From Forficula auricularia (Eukaryota > Arthropoda > Insecta > Dermaptera > Forficulidae), in assembly GCA_024734495.1 (NCBI GenBank), contig JALMQS010000819.1, forward strand, positions 390,437 to 454,436: a stretch of DNA of 64,000 bases, read 5' to 3'. Position 1 is the stretch's first letter, and the number at the start of each line of letters is the position of its first letter. Positions 43,936-54,769 of the stretch are shown here, piece by piece. The translations under genes were made by a program, and so were the position numbers. Below the pieces are notes generated by a model. That model worked only from the letters and a program-made list of their open reading frames with translations, was not told the origin of the DNA and searched no databases.

Positions 43936-44640
43936 AAAGAGTTAAAATTTTATTTTATTTAAATCACACAATATTAATTATAATTATTTATTGAACACGA
44001 AAAAACAATACAATGAACTACGACGTTTTAATTTTAGTTTTGTCTAAGTCAATCTAAAATCAGAGTAAGTCAAAGAAATTTTTTTTTAGAAAGTTTTTAA
44101 AATTTCAAATATAAAATACTAGGTAGGTTTTACATAAATAAAAAGATCAGATGTTTGTTTAGCACGACTCTATATACACTTTCGAGGTCGCAAACTTAGA
44201 TTTATCATACCCACAACATACCAAACGATCCTAGGAAAAAAAATCTTTCACTGGACTATAAATGAGGCAGAAGTACCTATTTAGAACCACCAGACAGCGA
44301 TACCAGTTATGCAACCAGCCAATAAGCCCATCTTCAGGAGTTCACAAAGGACGCAAAGGGAGCATCTGATCTTTTATTTATGTGAACCTACCTAGTATTT
44401 TATATTTTAAATTTTAAAAAGTTTCTAAAAAAAAAATTCTTTACTTTATATAAAATGTATCACTAAGAACCCACACCATTCTTCCTTAACAAAATTAAAA
44501 TCATAGTGTTTGTTCAACCTCATACTTGAGAACGATCGCAGAATAAGCCGATCGAAACGTCGTAGTTTATTGTATTCTTAGTTCGTGTTCTAAAAAATTA
44601 TAATTAATTATGTGTGATTTAAATAAAATTTCAACTCTTA
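43936..44640. mobile_element. 700-bp imperfect palindrome, family P1 copy 2
   Basis: The ends AAGAGTTAAAATTTTATTTT and AAATAAAATTTCAACTCTTA are inverted. Both arms carry TTAATTATAATTATTTATTG and a TACGACGTTT block. Inner arms include ATACTAGGTAGGTTTTACAT, TAAATAAAAAGATCAGATG and their partners. An isolated relative of that inner block lies at 58985-59060. Confidence 0.8.
44524..44574 (+). other. Hammerhead-like motif, divergent (H10)
   Basis: CTTGAGAAC is followed by GATCG-CAGAATAAGC-CGATC, then GAAACGTCGTAG. The stem II helix is perfect over 5 bp. CTTGAGA carries one extra base relative to CTGANGA. GUC is a standard cleavage triplet. It is the sense partner of H6 in the sister palindrome. 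Confidence 0.45.
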
Positions 44641-44659
44641 TATAATATATTATATACTT

Positions 44660-45600
44660 TTTTATTATATCATATAAATAAATCTATTTTCTCAAGTATA
44701 ATAATAGCTTCATTCATCATTTCAATTGTAATCTAGCATTTCAAGTCAAGAGATTTTATCTGCATTTTAATACAGCTTTAAAACCTTGATAAATAAATAA
44801 CTGATATTTTTTTGCAATTTTTAAGAAAAACAAAGTATAAAATTATAAATTAATAAAATTTGGTTTATTTTTTTGAAGGGAGGTCTAATTTTTAGTTGGT
44901 TTATTCCGGTCAGATAGCTTTTATTTTTTCAATTTCACCAATGATTATGGAATTCAATTTAACTCGAATGTGGATCAACTGTGTGAAATTAGCCTTGAAG
45001 TCTCATTTTGATAATTAAACTAGATAACTTATCTATTTGGGGTGGATGCATCGACTAGAGAGATCTCATTTCTGGACTCCTTTTCACATTGGAACCCTCC
45101 CCAAATTTAAAGGGTTCGAGAGACGACCTAGCTTTCAAATTGTATTTGACCCTTCTGTCCTCTTTACCACCCTGGAAGCCGACAATTACATGGTTGACTG
45201 GTCGCTGTTCTATGTAGAATTACATAGATACATAGAACTACCAAAATGTATATATAGTTGGAATTTAATTCGGTTCAGTTTTGTTTCAACTCTCTAAACA
45301 GTTTCCGTATTTGAATTGAAATCTCATTGAGATATATTCTGTGATGCAATACTTGCAAATATGTTCGACGATTCAGAAACTTCAATTACCTTTAATTTGT
45401 CAGTGTGATGATTGACAACTCCACCCTTTTTTATAAATAAATGATGTCAAAGCAATCAAAGAGGAAAAGAGACCTCTCTATCTAAACATAACAATTTTTC
45501 CACTATTAATACTCACATTCAATAAATAAATAAATAATAATAATAATAAAAACAATTTGTAGTTATTCTTTAAATATTCCTAATCACCGTAAAGTCGTAC
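44660..45600. other. Non-coding stretch
   Basis: An 86-codon frame at 45037-45297 (GWMHRLERSHFWTPFHIGTL and onward) has normal-looking composition but no recognised domain, no upstream in-frame extension and no splice support. I leave it unassigned. Confidence 0.3.
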
Positions 45601-45663
45601 ACCTCTAAAATGAAGAAGTGACATTTGTATGGTAAATTAATGCTCCTCAAAATAAATAAATTA

Positions 45664-45806
45664 ATTAAAGGAGACAATAAAAGAATGTGTCTTCTGCTAG
45701 AAAAATAATTTTTTTAATTTATTTATAATGAAACTATAGTCTCGTTATAAATAAATTAAAACATTTATTTTTCCAGAAGACACATTCTTTTATTGTCTCC
45801 TTTAAT
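45664..45806. mobile_element. Small foldback MITE, 33-bp perfect arms
   Basis: ATTAAAGGAGACAATAAAAG, then AATGTGTCTTCTG, faces its exact inverse at 45774-45806 across a loop of about 77 bp. Confidence 0.85.
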
Positions 45807-45954
45807 TTATAAAAATTCTGCTACTCTCGGTAAAAAGAAACTTTGACTTTAAAAAAAATAAATACAAAAACTACAAAAAGAAGAGAAACCACCCAAAAAA
45901 CTTCTGAAAAAAAACGCCAAGTTCGAAAAAGTAGTGAAATATAGAATTTAAAAA

Positions 45955-45995
45955 CGAATGTTTCGGAATATCATTTCCTCTATCAGTGTTTTTTT
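45955..45995 (-). other. Hammerhead-like motif (H11)
   Basis: The - strand reads AAAAC, ACTGATAGA, then GGAA-ATGATA-TTCC, then GAAACATTC and GTTTT. The outer arms AAAAC/GTTTT pair over 5 bp. CUGAUAGA has one extra base within the core, and here stem II follows without a spacer. Confidence 0.45.
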
Positions 45996-46059
45996 GTTAT
46001 AAAAGTTGTTATAGGGAAATAAGGACTATATCTTTTATGCAGATAATTTATATTTTATT

Positions 46060-46100
46060 GCCAACGTTTTGTCAACTTTGTTAACTTCTTCAAGGCTCAA
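46060..46100 (-). other. Hammerhead-like motif (H12)
   Basis: The - strand reads GAGCC, TTGAAGA, A, then GTTAAC-AAA-GTTGAC, then AAAACGTT and GGC. Stem II has 6 pairs with one G-U. The outer arms GCC/GGC pair over 3 bp. GAAA is changed to AAAA. Confidence 0.45.
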
Positions 46101-46172
46101 ATAGTTAACTTCCCTGCATATATAAGAAAGAATAATTATAAAAATGACAAATAAGCAAGGAAGTTAACTATT

Positions 46173-46213
46173 TGAGCCCTGAAGAAGTAAGCAAAGTTGA
46201 CGAAATGTTGGGA
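46173..46213 (+). other. Hammerhead-like motif (H13)
   Basis: GAGCC, CTGAAGA, AGTAAGCAAAGTTGAC, GAAATGTT, GGG. CUGAAGA and GAAA are intact. Outer arms CC/GG pair over 2 bp. Stem II is weakened compared with H12. Confidence 0.45.
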
Positions 46214-46274
46214 ATAAAATATAAATTATCTGCATAAAAGATATAGTCCATATTTCCCTATAGCAACTTTAATA

Positions 46275-47520
46275 ATTTAATCGATCATAAATAATCAAAA
46301 TAATTTTTTTTGAGTTGTATATAATTTTGTGTATATTATATGGAAGAAAATCGTCAAATGTGAACTCAAATATTACATATTTAATTCTGTATTCGAATAA
46401 AATTTTTGAATTTATATTTTTCAAATATTTTGTTATCAAAAATATACATATTCAGTATTTTTATTTCAACTCTAAATTAATCTTAAAATTTTTATATTTA
46501 ATTTTGTTATACGCCCACTCCATTATCAATCGCTAACTTTCGAAAAGAATTAACACCATTTTTATTAATAATTTATGAAATACTATCTAGTTAGAATTTA
46601 TTAAAGAATAAAACGTACCAATTATTAACCAAAGTTCACATTTTCTTATGCAGAAAAAAAATCTTCAAATTCTATATTTTAATTTAATTAATAATCCATG
46701 TCGCTTTTCATATTTTATTTATCTATTAGAGTTTAATATGAATGCCATTTTTTTCTTTTTTATCTATAATCAATAGTTCGAGCTTATCATTCAAATATTA
46801 GTGCTATTCTCCCTTGAACAATATTCACTTCCAAATACGATCCTCTTTATTCTCTTTTGCATTGAAAATACTCTCAAAAAGGTGAACCAATCCACATCTT
46901 AGCGCACACGTTCCGAATGCATTAGAGATGGCCTATGTTGCAGAGCACAAGTCACGCACGTGTAGACCACCCTTTGAACGAATTAAACTCTTAAACGTTA
47001 CGAATACAAATGGAGTTATTATATATCACGAGGATAGAACGTGTTGAAAATGTAACAAAAAGCTAATGACAATAGCAATTAGCATGTGTATACCGTAAAG
47101 GATGTTATGTGGCGGAGGGATTTCTTCGTCTTGTCTATTCTTTGGGCTTTTGTATTAAGTGTCTGTTTATGTCCCTTTCACTTAGTTCTATACTTAGCTG
47201 CGCTCTTCTTGTTTACGAACTCCTTGGCAGGTTGTGGAGAATTTCTATTGTTTGTCTGTTGTCCGCAGTAGTTTAACAATCGACTTTTTTTTTGAAGTGG
47301 GGCTTTTTGTGCAATTTCTTAAGATTGTAGAGCTGAGGCTTATATTGAGAAGGACAGTGAATAATAACTGGGAGATTAACTTAAACGAGCAAGAACCACA
47401 GAGCCTATTTAAGACTATTAATTATTCACCGAATAGATTTACTTGGGTGGAAAATGGAAATTAATAATTCATATTTTTGTTTCTTATACCTGTTGTGATT
47501 TATTGAATAATAAAATAATT
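46275..47520. other. Non-coding stretch
   Basis: Hydrophobic short frames at 46315-46536 and 47086-47271 have no recognised domains. A less AT-rich part at 46890-47000 shows no splice-bounded exon. Confidence 0.35.
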
Positions 47521-47630
47521 ACATAAATAATAACTTAGTGTTGTTATCGTGCATGTTGAAAATTTTTCTTATGTTGCTGGTTATTGGGAACCTGGATTTG
47601 AAATAAATTAGAAGTTAAATTTTTAAAATG

Positions 47631-47672
47631 TTGCTACGTTTCGCAGTATATTTTTCTGATTTCTAAGGCAAA
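47631..47672 (-). other. Hammerhead-like motif (H14)
   Basis: The - strand reads TTGC, CTTAGAAATCAG, a short A/T loop, CTGC, GAAACGTA, GCAA. Outer arms TTGC/GCAA pair over 4 bp. The 5' core is altered, while GAAAC and GUA are intact. Confidence 0.4.
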
Positions 47673-47743
47673 TTTTTAAAATTAACCTCCTCGTAATCAG
47701 TAATGAACTATATATTACTTATTTGGAGGAGGCCAAGTTCAAA

Positions 47744-47786
47744 AATTGCCCGAGGAAGCAGAAAAATTTAATGAAAAACGTAGCAA
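47744..47786 (+). other. Hammerhead-like motif (H15)
   Basis: TTGC, CCGAGGA, AGCAGAAAAATTTAATG, AAAAACGTA, GCAA. Outer arms TTGC/GCAA pair over 4 bp flush with the core. CCGAGGA has C for U4, and stem II is weak. Confidence 0.4.
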
Positions 47787-47864
47787 CATTTCAAAAGTTG
47801 AACCTCTAATTTATTTCAAGTCCAGGTGCCAAAAAACTAGCCACATAAGATAAATAATAACTTG

Positions 47865-50800
47865 TTTAAAAATATATTATTAATTTTTGAATACAGTTAT
47901 TTATAAACAAAAAAAAATCATTAAACATTTTTTTTAATATCCAACCATTTCGGAAGGAATTCTCTCTTTATTAATGAAAATTGGAAAATAGGTAGATTTA
48001 TGGAGGAATAAAAGAGCTTTATTATAAAGCTATTTCATCAATACCCAGAACTTTTATTTTCATCAAATATTATCCTATTTTCTGTAATACAAGAACCTGT
48101 CATGTCATATAGGTGTTGGACTCTTTGAATATAAAATCCCCTTCTATCCTATTCTTAAAATAAGACGGAGAAGGGACTTCAAAAATTATTGACAACAAGA
48201 CTTAAAGGGAAAAACGTGAAATATTATGATGTGTTCAATCAAAAATACCTAATCTAAATAATAAATTTCAGGAAATATTTTTCAGAAAAATTTTCACTTA
48301 AGTTGACTTGCATCTTAATCTGTCTGGGTTAATTTTTCAAGCAATTCTTAATCCAAGTTTTAATTTTAATCATGCTTATCAAATTTTCATTCTAGGTTAG
48401 TTAAAAACACTATATAGAAATAAAAAGCATATTAAAGTGAATAAAAACATAATATTAATCCTTTTTCTTCCTATAATGGTAAGCAATATCTTTGACTAAT
48501 GGTTAGAAAGATTTTTAGAGACCTGGTTGCCTACGAAACTATTTTAAATCTGAAATCTTAAAGTATTCTAGTATAAATCTTGGAGGACCAGTTGGTATGT
48601 AATTCAGGTTTAAAAAATATTATGACTAGTGTGAGAAAAAAAGCTATCATCTAAAGATGTTGCGTGAACTCCATTGAATCCTTCTATGTCTTTATATTTT
48701 GTACATTTTTGGTCGTGTGTTGTAATAGACATCAACAATTCCGCCCATTAAAGAACAACAATAAAGAGAAATCAAGATATTTGCCATAAAATTTTCTACG
48801 CTGGAGGGTGCAATAAATTCGCGACCACAGACTGCGAAGCTTTAAGATTACTCTAAACCTGACTATTTAGAGTAAAGGAGCGGGAGAATTGAGCTTACAG
48901 TATTTCCTACTTACATTTAGTACAAACGAGCGGAACAGAGTATCTTGGTTTGTGGTGGTACTTGATGGAAAAGCGAGGGTGGCTGGTGGCCATCCGTCTG
49001 TGTTAGCCACCTCATCCTTTATTCCAAGCAGCCCTTAACCATCTTAAGAGCCTATTCAAGGGTTGTTACATCCCTTTGCTTCTTTAACCTTGTTTCTTAA
49101 GAAGATCTATGCAAAGTAATTTTTTCGTCGAAACACTCAGCAGCCAAATACCGCTTCAGCAGTGAACTCGCTTACTTTTTTACTTTCACATATATAATCT
49201 ATATTTTCAGTTCAATTTCTGATTGCAATTCCATATACATTCAATAAAAATGGAGTCAAAATATGTCAAAATTATTTTTCGGAATTCTTGATATATTTTT
49301 TCACATTCATCTTCCTTTTATTCTTCGAAAACTTTTGTAGAGATTTTCCAATTTCATTTTGTTTTAGGGGGAAAAATATATATATATATATATATTTAAT
49401 ATAATATATACCAATATCAGATAATTTTTCCAGTAAGAACATAGAAATCTCAATGTTTTAAGAAAATTTAGTGTTGTCGTACCGTATTCATTGCAGTGCT
49501 GGACAGCCCTGCTTTAAGGAAATGATTAAAAATTGCTCTAATCGAAGCCTGAGAATGCATCTCTCGTGCTATTCTTCAGATATGGCTGTCTAAATACAGG
49601 CGTTGCCATAAAGTGCTGCCCTCTTCTGGATCTTTTTTGGTAAGAACTCGACTGATCAGAAGATATGGAAAGAAAGACGTACCCATGCGTATCGCATCCA
49701 TAAGGTTCAGAGCTACAAAATTCGAAACTTAAGCTCGATATAGGCTGGAAGGAGTACAACAAACTTTTAGTTGAAATCGGATCATCGGAAGTTGTCATTT
49801 ACATGAAAGATTTTGTAATTTTCTCTAAAACGACTTTAACTGTTTTTTTTAATTAGAGTACTTACCAAGTGTCATAAATTATTAGACATGTGTAAATTTT
49901 AATCCGATTGAAATAAAAGAGAGGGTGTAAATTAGGAGTGCTGCAAAATAATAATATTTTAATCGTTTCGAGGTATAATACAGTAAGTCGCAAAGCTTTG
50001 AGATTTGAAATTTAAGCTAGCTAGAGGCTTAGAAGAAGTAACAGAACCGGATGAACATGTTTACTTGAAGATTTTTGGTATTTTTCAATTTCGTCTGTTT
50101 TCCGGTTTTCTCAAAATGGTTTAGGGAAACCCAAATTGAAGTAATTTGAATGAAGAAAATTGCTATGATGATGTCAAATAAAGGAAAAACTATTGTGAAA
50201 GTCGTCTGGTGCCCACACCTTTTTATTTTTTTTTTTAGGTATCCACGATAACCCAATAATATGTTAGAAATCGTAAAAGATTCGTTCTTATACCAAAGCA
50301 TCAAAAACAAAGAACTGATTAATTTTAGTCATTCTACATTAAAACTTTCGAATGAAAAACGGAGAAAGCAGAAAATAATTGGCAAGCTTTTGAACAATTA
50401 TGGATAATGAGGCGAAAAACGGCGAAAAAAGTTTTTATTAATAAGTTAACAATGTGTGCTAAAAATTTCAACTATGCTCAAATTGGCCATTGCCAAAAAT
50501 TTGCAGAGAGAGTGCCGAGCAATGAAAAAGTTTTGACACTATTTCAGGAAAGTAGATTCTGGTATATATGAATCTAAAAATATTTAGTCTTTCAAAATTT
50601 TTTCGGGGGTGGACCCGAAATTAAGACTTTTTAAAAAAAGTTAAAACATAAATCTAAAAATATGTCAGTCTCTATAATAAGTGAAATTTTACATTGAGTT
50701 AGACACTTAAGAGGTTAAATATTTTTTGCAAAGGGAATATCCATAGTGTTTTTTCAACAAAATATTATTCTACAATCCATATGAATATAGAAACTAAACT

Positions 50801-50880
50801 TTTTATAGCATACGTAGATAATATTATAGAATCATAGTTAAATTAATAGTTTTTTAATGAAAGGATGATTTTCAAAATTT
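47865..50880. other. Three-kilobase stretch without a supported gene
   Basis: The segment 48800-49080 is less AT-rich, but no frame with splice sites was found. Segments at 49670-49810 and 49980-50060 resemble each other loosely (AAACTTAAGCTCGATATAGG and AAATTTAAGCTAGCTAGAGG). A TA microsatellite is at 49377-49395. Frames at 49538-49798 and 50029-50310 on the - strand are unassigned. Confidence 0.35.
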
Positions 50881-50886
50881 ACTTAC

Positions 50887-50976
50887 CACGATGGAAAAAT
50901 GGAGAACTTTTGGGCAGATGGCGGACAAAATGATCAACCCAGACAAACGGAAGCTCTGGAAGACTTGCCAATAAAC
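50887..50976 (-). CDS. Candidate exon 4 of - strand gene, unknown protein (90 nt)
   Basis: The - strand context is CTTTTGCAG before and GTAAGTAAAT after, both strong sites. With a length of 90 nt it is phase 0 to phase 0. The frame that continues exons 1-3 gives VYWQVFQSFRLSGLIILSAI, then CPKVLHFSIV. It is hydrophobic enough (SGLIILSAIC) to be part of a membrane segment. A second frame (GLLASLPELPFVWVDHFVRH...) is also open, so the frame depends on the exon chain. I do not recognise the family. Confidence 0.55.
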
Positions 50977-51096
50977 CTGCAAAAGAAAATGATTTTATTA
51001 TTTTAAAAAAATAACTCAATAAAATATTTGACAACAGAAAATAGCTTTTTATAGTCTCAGTACCCAAGTGAAACAGGTTTAAAGCTCCGATTTTAA

Positions 51097-51165
51097 AAGG
51101 ATAATACTAAGAGAAATCAATGAGGCTGTCCTCTACTTGATGCAAATAAACATATATATATATAA
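51097..51165 (-). repeat. Dispersed repeat family R1, copy 4
   Basis: The - strand reads TGTTTATTTGCATCAAGTAG, then AGGACAGCCTCATTGATT. It lies in the presumed intron upstream of exon 4. Confidence 0.65.
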
Positions 51166-51219
51166 CGAATATAAATTATATTTATAATTTATCTTGTATC
51201 CTTAAAAGAGAAAGAAAAA

Positions 51220-51330
51220 AACTGAATTTCATAAAAATCGGTAGAGTCGTTTTCAAAATAGAACCAAGATACAATATATAAATAAATAAATATACAATTT
51301 TTGCTCGTTTAATAAGAGTAGATATTATGA
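51220..51330 (-). repeat. Dispersed repeat family R3, copy 2
   Basis: The - strand reads TACTCTTATTAAACGAGCAA, a short TATTTATT tract, then TATCTTGGTTCTATTTTGAA and ACGACTCTACCGATTTT, matching 24995-25190 in inverted orientation. Confidence 0.75.
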
Positions 51331-51339
51331 GGTGAAGTT

Positions 51340-52340
51340 TTGTATATGATTTGCGCTGATTTTTACTTCAAAATATGTTTTAATAATCTTCAATTTTGCA
51401 AAGTTTCTGCTTTCTAGCTCAACTGTTTGCTTATAAATAGATGAAATTTCACATTTTTCTCCAAATTTCTTTAACCTTGTTTCTTAAGAAGTTCAATGCA
51501 GAGCAATTTTTTTTTGACATTTGAATTAACGATCTTCTTTATTGTCATTGATTAAATCGTTTTCGAACGAACTGGACAGGAACTGTACATTCAGCATATG
51601 CACTAAAATACGATTGCCAATGATTAACAATCTCTGCTCTCCTTTTCGTCCCTATTTCGAATCGGGTTATGATGGGGGAGTGGAAGGTGGTTTCAACCTC
51701 TGACAACCAGCTCTCGATTTATTAGCCCGATAGAGCATGATGAATCGGTCCCGATTAGAGAGGAAATGATCGATTCTACGAGTACTGCTTCTCTCCTGCC
51801 CCATCCTCCCTTCGAACCCAGTACTAAATAAAAGATATACATTATAGGGATCTAAAAATGATTCTTTGTTTTGTATTTTCGAAGATTACTTTTTAAAGGG
51901 TGCAGCAATATAACTCTGATAAATTTTTACTTTCACATTTATATTCATAGAATATAATGTGGAAGTATTGCGATGGGATGTCTGGGTCCTGGCTCGTTGA
52001 GAGCTTGTATTTCAGAGTTGAAGAAATTTAATTTCATTTTGTAACTTCTAGATGGAAGGAATCGATGCCTTTAATAGTTGGAAATCGGATTTAGGACATA
52101 TAACCGGAAATTGTGGTCTCTAGGGGCCAAAAAGGTGCCAAAATCCATTGGTCAGTGCGTTCGTATGTATGTATGTACGTATGTACGTAGTAATTAATAA
52201 ATTAGTTTTTTTTATCATTTATTAAAGAATCCCCCCCCCCCTTCTTAATTTTGAGCCCATTATCAATGTCGATGTCAAGATTTAAATTAAGATATAATAT
52301 TTTTTTGTTTCGAATAAATGCAAATCTCATTGATTAAGAA
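51340..52340. other. Presumed intron between exons 3 and 4
   Basis: The segment 51640-51820 is less AT-rich (GAGTGGAAGGTGGTTTCAAC) but lacks a clean exon. A GTATGTATGTAC tract lies at 52164-52190 and a C run at 52229-52240. Confidence 0.35.
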
Positions 52341-52347
52341 TGCCTAC

Positions 52348-52425
52348 CGTAGTCCTGACTTGACGAAGGCTTAAACTGATGGTTCGAGATGTCTCTGCAC
52401 CCACAAACCAACCTCCCATCTTCAG
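52348..52425 (-). CDS. Candidate exon 3 of - strand gene, unknown protein (78 nt)
   Basis: The - strand context is TTCAATTAG before and GTAGGCATTC after. It is 78 nt, phase 0 to phase 0, and encodes LKMGGWFVGAETSRTISLSL, then RQVRTT. The start LxxxxW(F)VxAET resembles the exon at 9177-9249 (about two thirds nucleotide identity over the first 39 bases by eye). A second frame is also open. Confidence 0.55.
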
Positions 52426-52429
52426 CTAA

Positions 52430-53120
52430 TTGAAAAGAAACACACACATGAATAAATAATAAAAAAAATTCTATTAAATGGGATATAATGGAAAAATGAA
52501 TTATTTAAATGCACTATGTAAAATATTGTTTCGATAGCAGCGAGTCATTTTTCTAAACACTCATTTATTTAAAAAAAAAGCAACCAAAATAAATTATGAA
52601 ATATTTAATATTCACCATTGATCCACTGGGCGATCGATCTATCACTTGTCTCTCTCATCGTCTCCAGATGTTGAAAAAAAGCTTTTTTGAGTGAATACAC
52701 CTAGAACACTTGACATAAACATTAGTAGCAACCCCCCTTTTACTACATACTAATTTAGTCATCAAGACGTAGGTAGCAAACAAAATAGATCCCTTTAATT
52801 CGCGGAAAATTCAAATTTTATTTCATCCAAATCAAATTCTTATAATTTGAAATTTCAGAGTAAAATTCGAATTCTCTTAAACGGACTTCGAGAGAGCCTG
52901 ATGACGTATGTATCAGTGAGAGTGGCCTTGATTTTTTGGAATTCGGATAGAACGAGGGACCAGGGCCAGCTGAAAGAGATCCTACCTAATATTTCCACTT
53001 GCCTCATCTACGTATAAAAGACTGACATAAATTACAAATACCACGTTATATTTCAGTCTATTTATCAGATTTGGGGTAAAAATGAAAAACCTTATTAGGC
53101 AAGTGGTTAAATATATGAGA
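52430..53120. other. Presumed intron sequence
   Basis: A possible short - strand exon around 52610-52665 (MRETSDRSIAQWIN frame, then GTGAAT) has a weak acceptor and I do not annotate it. No other coding signal was found. Confidence 0.35.
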
Positions 53121-53129
53121 AAAATAACT

Positions 53130-53720
53130 TTAGATTTAAAGCAGTGCAAGGTCTTCGCCAACCGGCCGGCAGAGCCCTCGTGCCCCTAGCCACAAGCCAC
53201 AAGGCATCCGCTCTCTTCGTTAGGCTAATCCTAAGGAAGCAACGGACAACCTTCTGGTCTTCGTTCTAGTCCTTAGAGCCACCTCGAACCCGCCCTCAAA
53301 GACACAGAGTCACCAGACTCCCATAACCACCCCATTGTTCCATTTGAACAAGGCGTCAAGCGGAGACTTTTCGGTAAGACACAAAACATGCAAGCACATG
53401 CAAGATGAACCTGGACCTCGATCTTTAGAAATCCGATCGAATCGGTCACTTCCCTCGTGACGCGTTCATGGGTCCAACAAATGCGTGGCGTCGATTTTAG
53501 CTCTCTTTCGAGTCTTAATATTAAAATAATCTTAAAACTAAATTAAAGGGCACAAGAGAGGAAAACACATCACAAAATATTCCTAAGAGGCCTAAGATAA
53601 ACGACACCGCATTTGCTGTCTCCAGGAGGGAAATCAAAGGGAAGAGTGCAGGTCCCCAACCCAGAAAGAGAGATCGTCAACGTTGGCATGGCATATCATC
53701 CCACCCTCCCTCTAATTAAA
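53130..53720. other. GC-richer island, unidentified
   Basis: About 590 bp near 50 percent GC in a roughly 30 percent GC setting, for example CCAACCGGCCGGCAGAGCCC and CACCTCGAACCCGCCCTCAA. The edges are abrupt. No open frame above about 60 codons was found and both strands carry stops. It may be a decayed retroelement (A/C-rich like the 31-32.6 kb LINE area) inside the intron between candidate exons 2 and 3. Confidence 0.5.
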
Positions 53721-53724
53721 ATAT

Positions 53725-54690
53725 ATACTCTATTGATACTACAACTAATAAATCTGTGAAATAATTTTCTATCACAGTTGTGAATCTAAGTATTATTAAA
53801 ATTCTGATGAATCCCATCGGTGGTCGAGGCGATGAACCTGAAAATCCCTACACAAAATGTACGATTCTACTAAATTCTCACTTCGTGAAGATTCTTCAAT
53901 AGTTCCACGATGCTCCTTTTAAAGATGAAGTTGAAATGGGGATCTGAAATTTCCTAATCTGATTTTAGTTTAATTTATTTTTGAAATTAAGACTTGCAAA
54001 AAAGTGAAAACTAAAATAAAATGAAAATCAATTTAAGCCATGATTGAGATTTATTTGAACTAAAATTTCATTTATGAAACATTTAATGGCAAAGCTATTT
54101 AATTAAAAATGTATTAAATTATAATTGAAAGCAAAAACTTTAATATTATATATTAAAATATTTTAGGTAATACCTACATTAATTACAGGGGATGCTGTAA
54201 AAGAGAAAACATCCTAATTCTTTGCCTAATATAATCTAGGTATAATAGAAATTTCCTTTGAAAGCGTTAACTAAATGCCATGCTAAAAAAATGTATAGTA
54301 TACTCATGTTTAGTGCGCTGTTGGTGAGAAAGGCATAAATTTGTCGAATGTGATGAAAGAGAACACCAAAATATCAGCACAGAGGAGGATCCATGAAAAA
54401 GAAGAAAAAAATAAAGTTAGAAATTATATAAATGAATGAATATTAAATATAATATTAAATGAGTTGAAATAAATATATGAAGTTTGATGTAATTTAATTT
54501 ATCAATGAGAAATTTACTCTAATTTAATATTTTTTATAAGAATTTTGAATAAAGTGCATTGAAATCTCTGAAATAAGGGAAATCTAATTTGTAACTCAAG
54601 AAGGTTTGAGGGATAATTAAAAATAATCAAACTTCATGATGAATCTTTGAAATTACGAAACCAGAAGATAAACCTATAGAATAAATACTA
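53725..54690. other. Presumed intron between exons 2 and 3
   Basis: AT-rich sequence. Nothing is supported. Confidence 0.4.
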
Positions 54691-54692
54691 AC

Positions 54693-54761
54693 CTCGTCGT
54701 TAAAAGAAAAGGCTAAACTCGCAGGCAGCCGATGATCTCGTTTCTCAAGTGATTTCGACAC
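54693..54761 (-). CDS. Candidate exon 2 of - strand gene, unknown protein (69 nt)
   Basis: The - strand context is TTTTCTTAAAG before and GTTAGTATT after. It is 69 nt, phase 0 to phase 0. Only one frame is open: VSKSLEKRDHRLPASLAFSF, then NDE. It is the frame set by exon 1. Higher GC than its surroundings. Confidence 0.55.
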
Positions 54762-54769
54762 CTTTAAGA

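Larger units (their letters stand above)
46003..46270. mobile_element. Foldback element with two hammerhead-like motifs
   Basis: The arms of about 100-110 bp (AGTTGTTATAGGGAAATAAG, GACTATATCTTTTATGCAGA and partners) are inverted around a spacer of about 50 bp. Each arm carries one motif (H12 and H13). Confidence 0.85.
47537..47849. mobile_element. Foldback retroelement-like insertion, 14-bp TSD
   Basis: The inverted arms (TCTTATGTTGCTGGTTATTG, GAACCTGGATTTGAAATAAA and partners) span 47566-47850. Direct 14-bp repeats ATAAATAATAACTT flank the element at 47523-47536 and 47850-47863. The left side has about 30 bp outside the inverted arm, mirroring the one-sided tail of the 10.7 kb element. Each arm carries a hammerhead-like motif. 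Confidence 0.7.

Noticed and set aside
7478..47786. Calling the recurrent motif a canonical active hammerhead ribozyme
   Set aside because: Most copies have an extra base between CUGANGA and stem II and almost no stem III. Activity cannot be claimed from sequence.
49538..49798. 86-codon - strand frame
   Set aside because: Ser-rich, no domain, no splice sites, and a loosely similar segment nearby suggests old repeat.
52609..52670. Additional - strand exon (MRETSDRSIAQWIN frame)
   Set aside because: A donor-like GTGAAT is present, but the acceptor lacks a proper polypyrimidine tract and including it would break the phase-0 chain.
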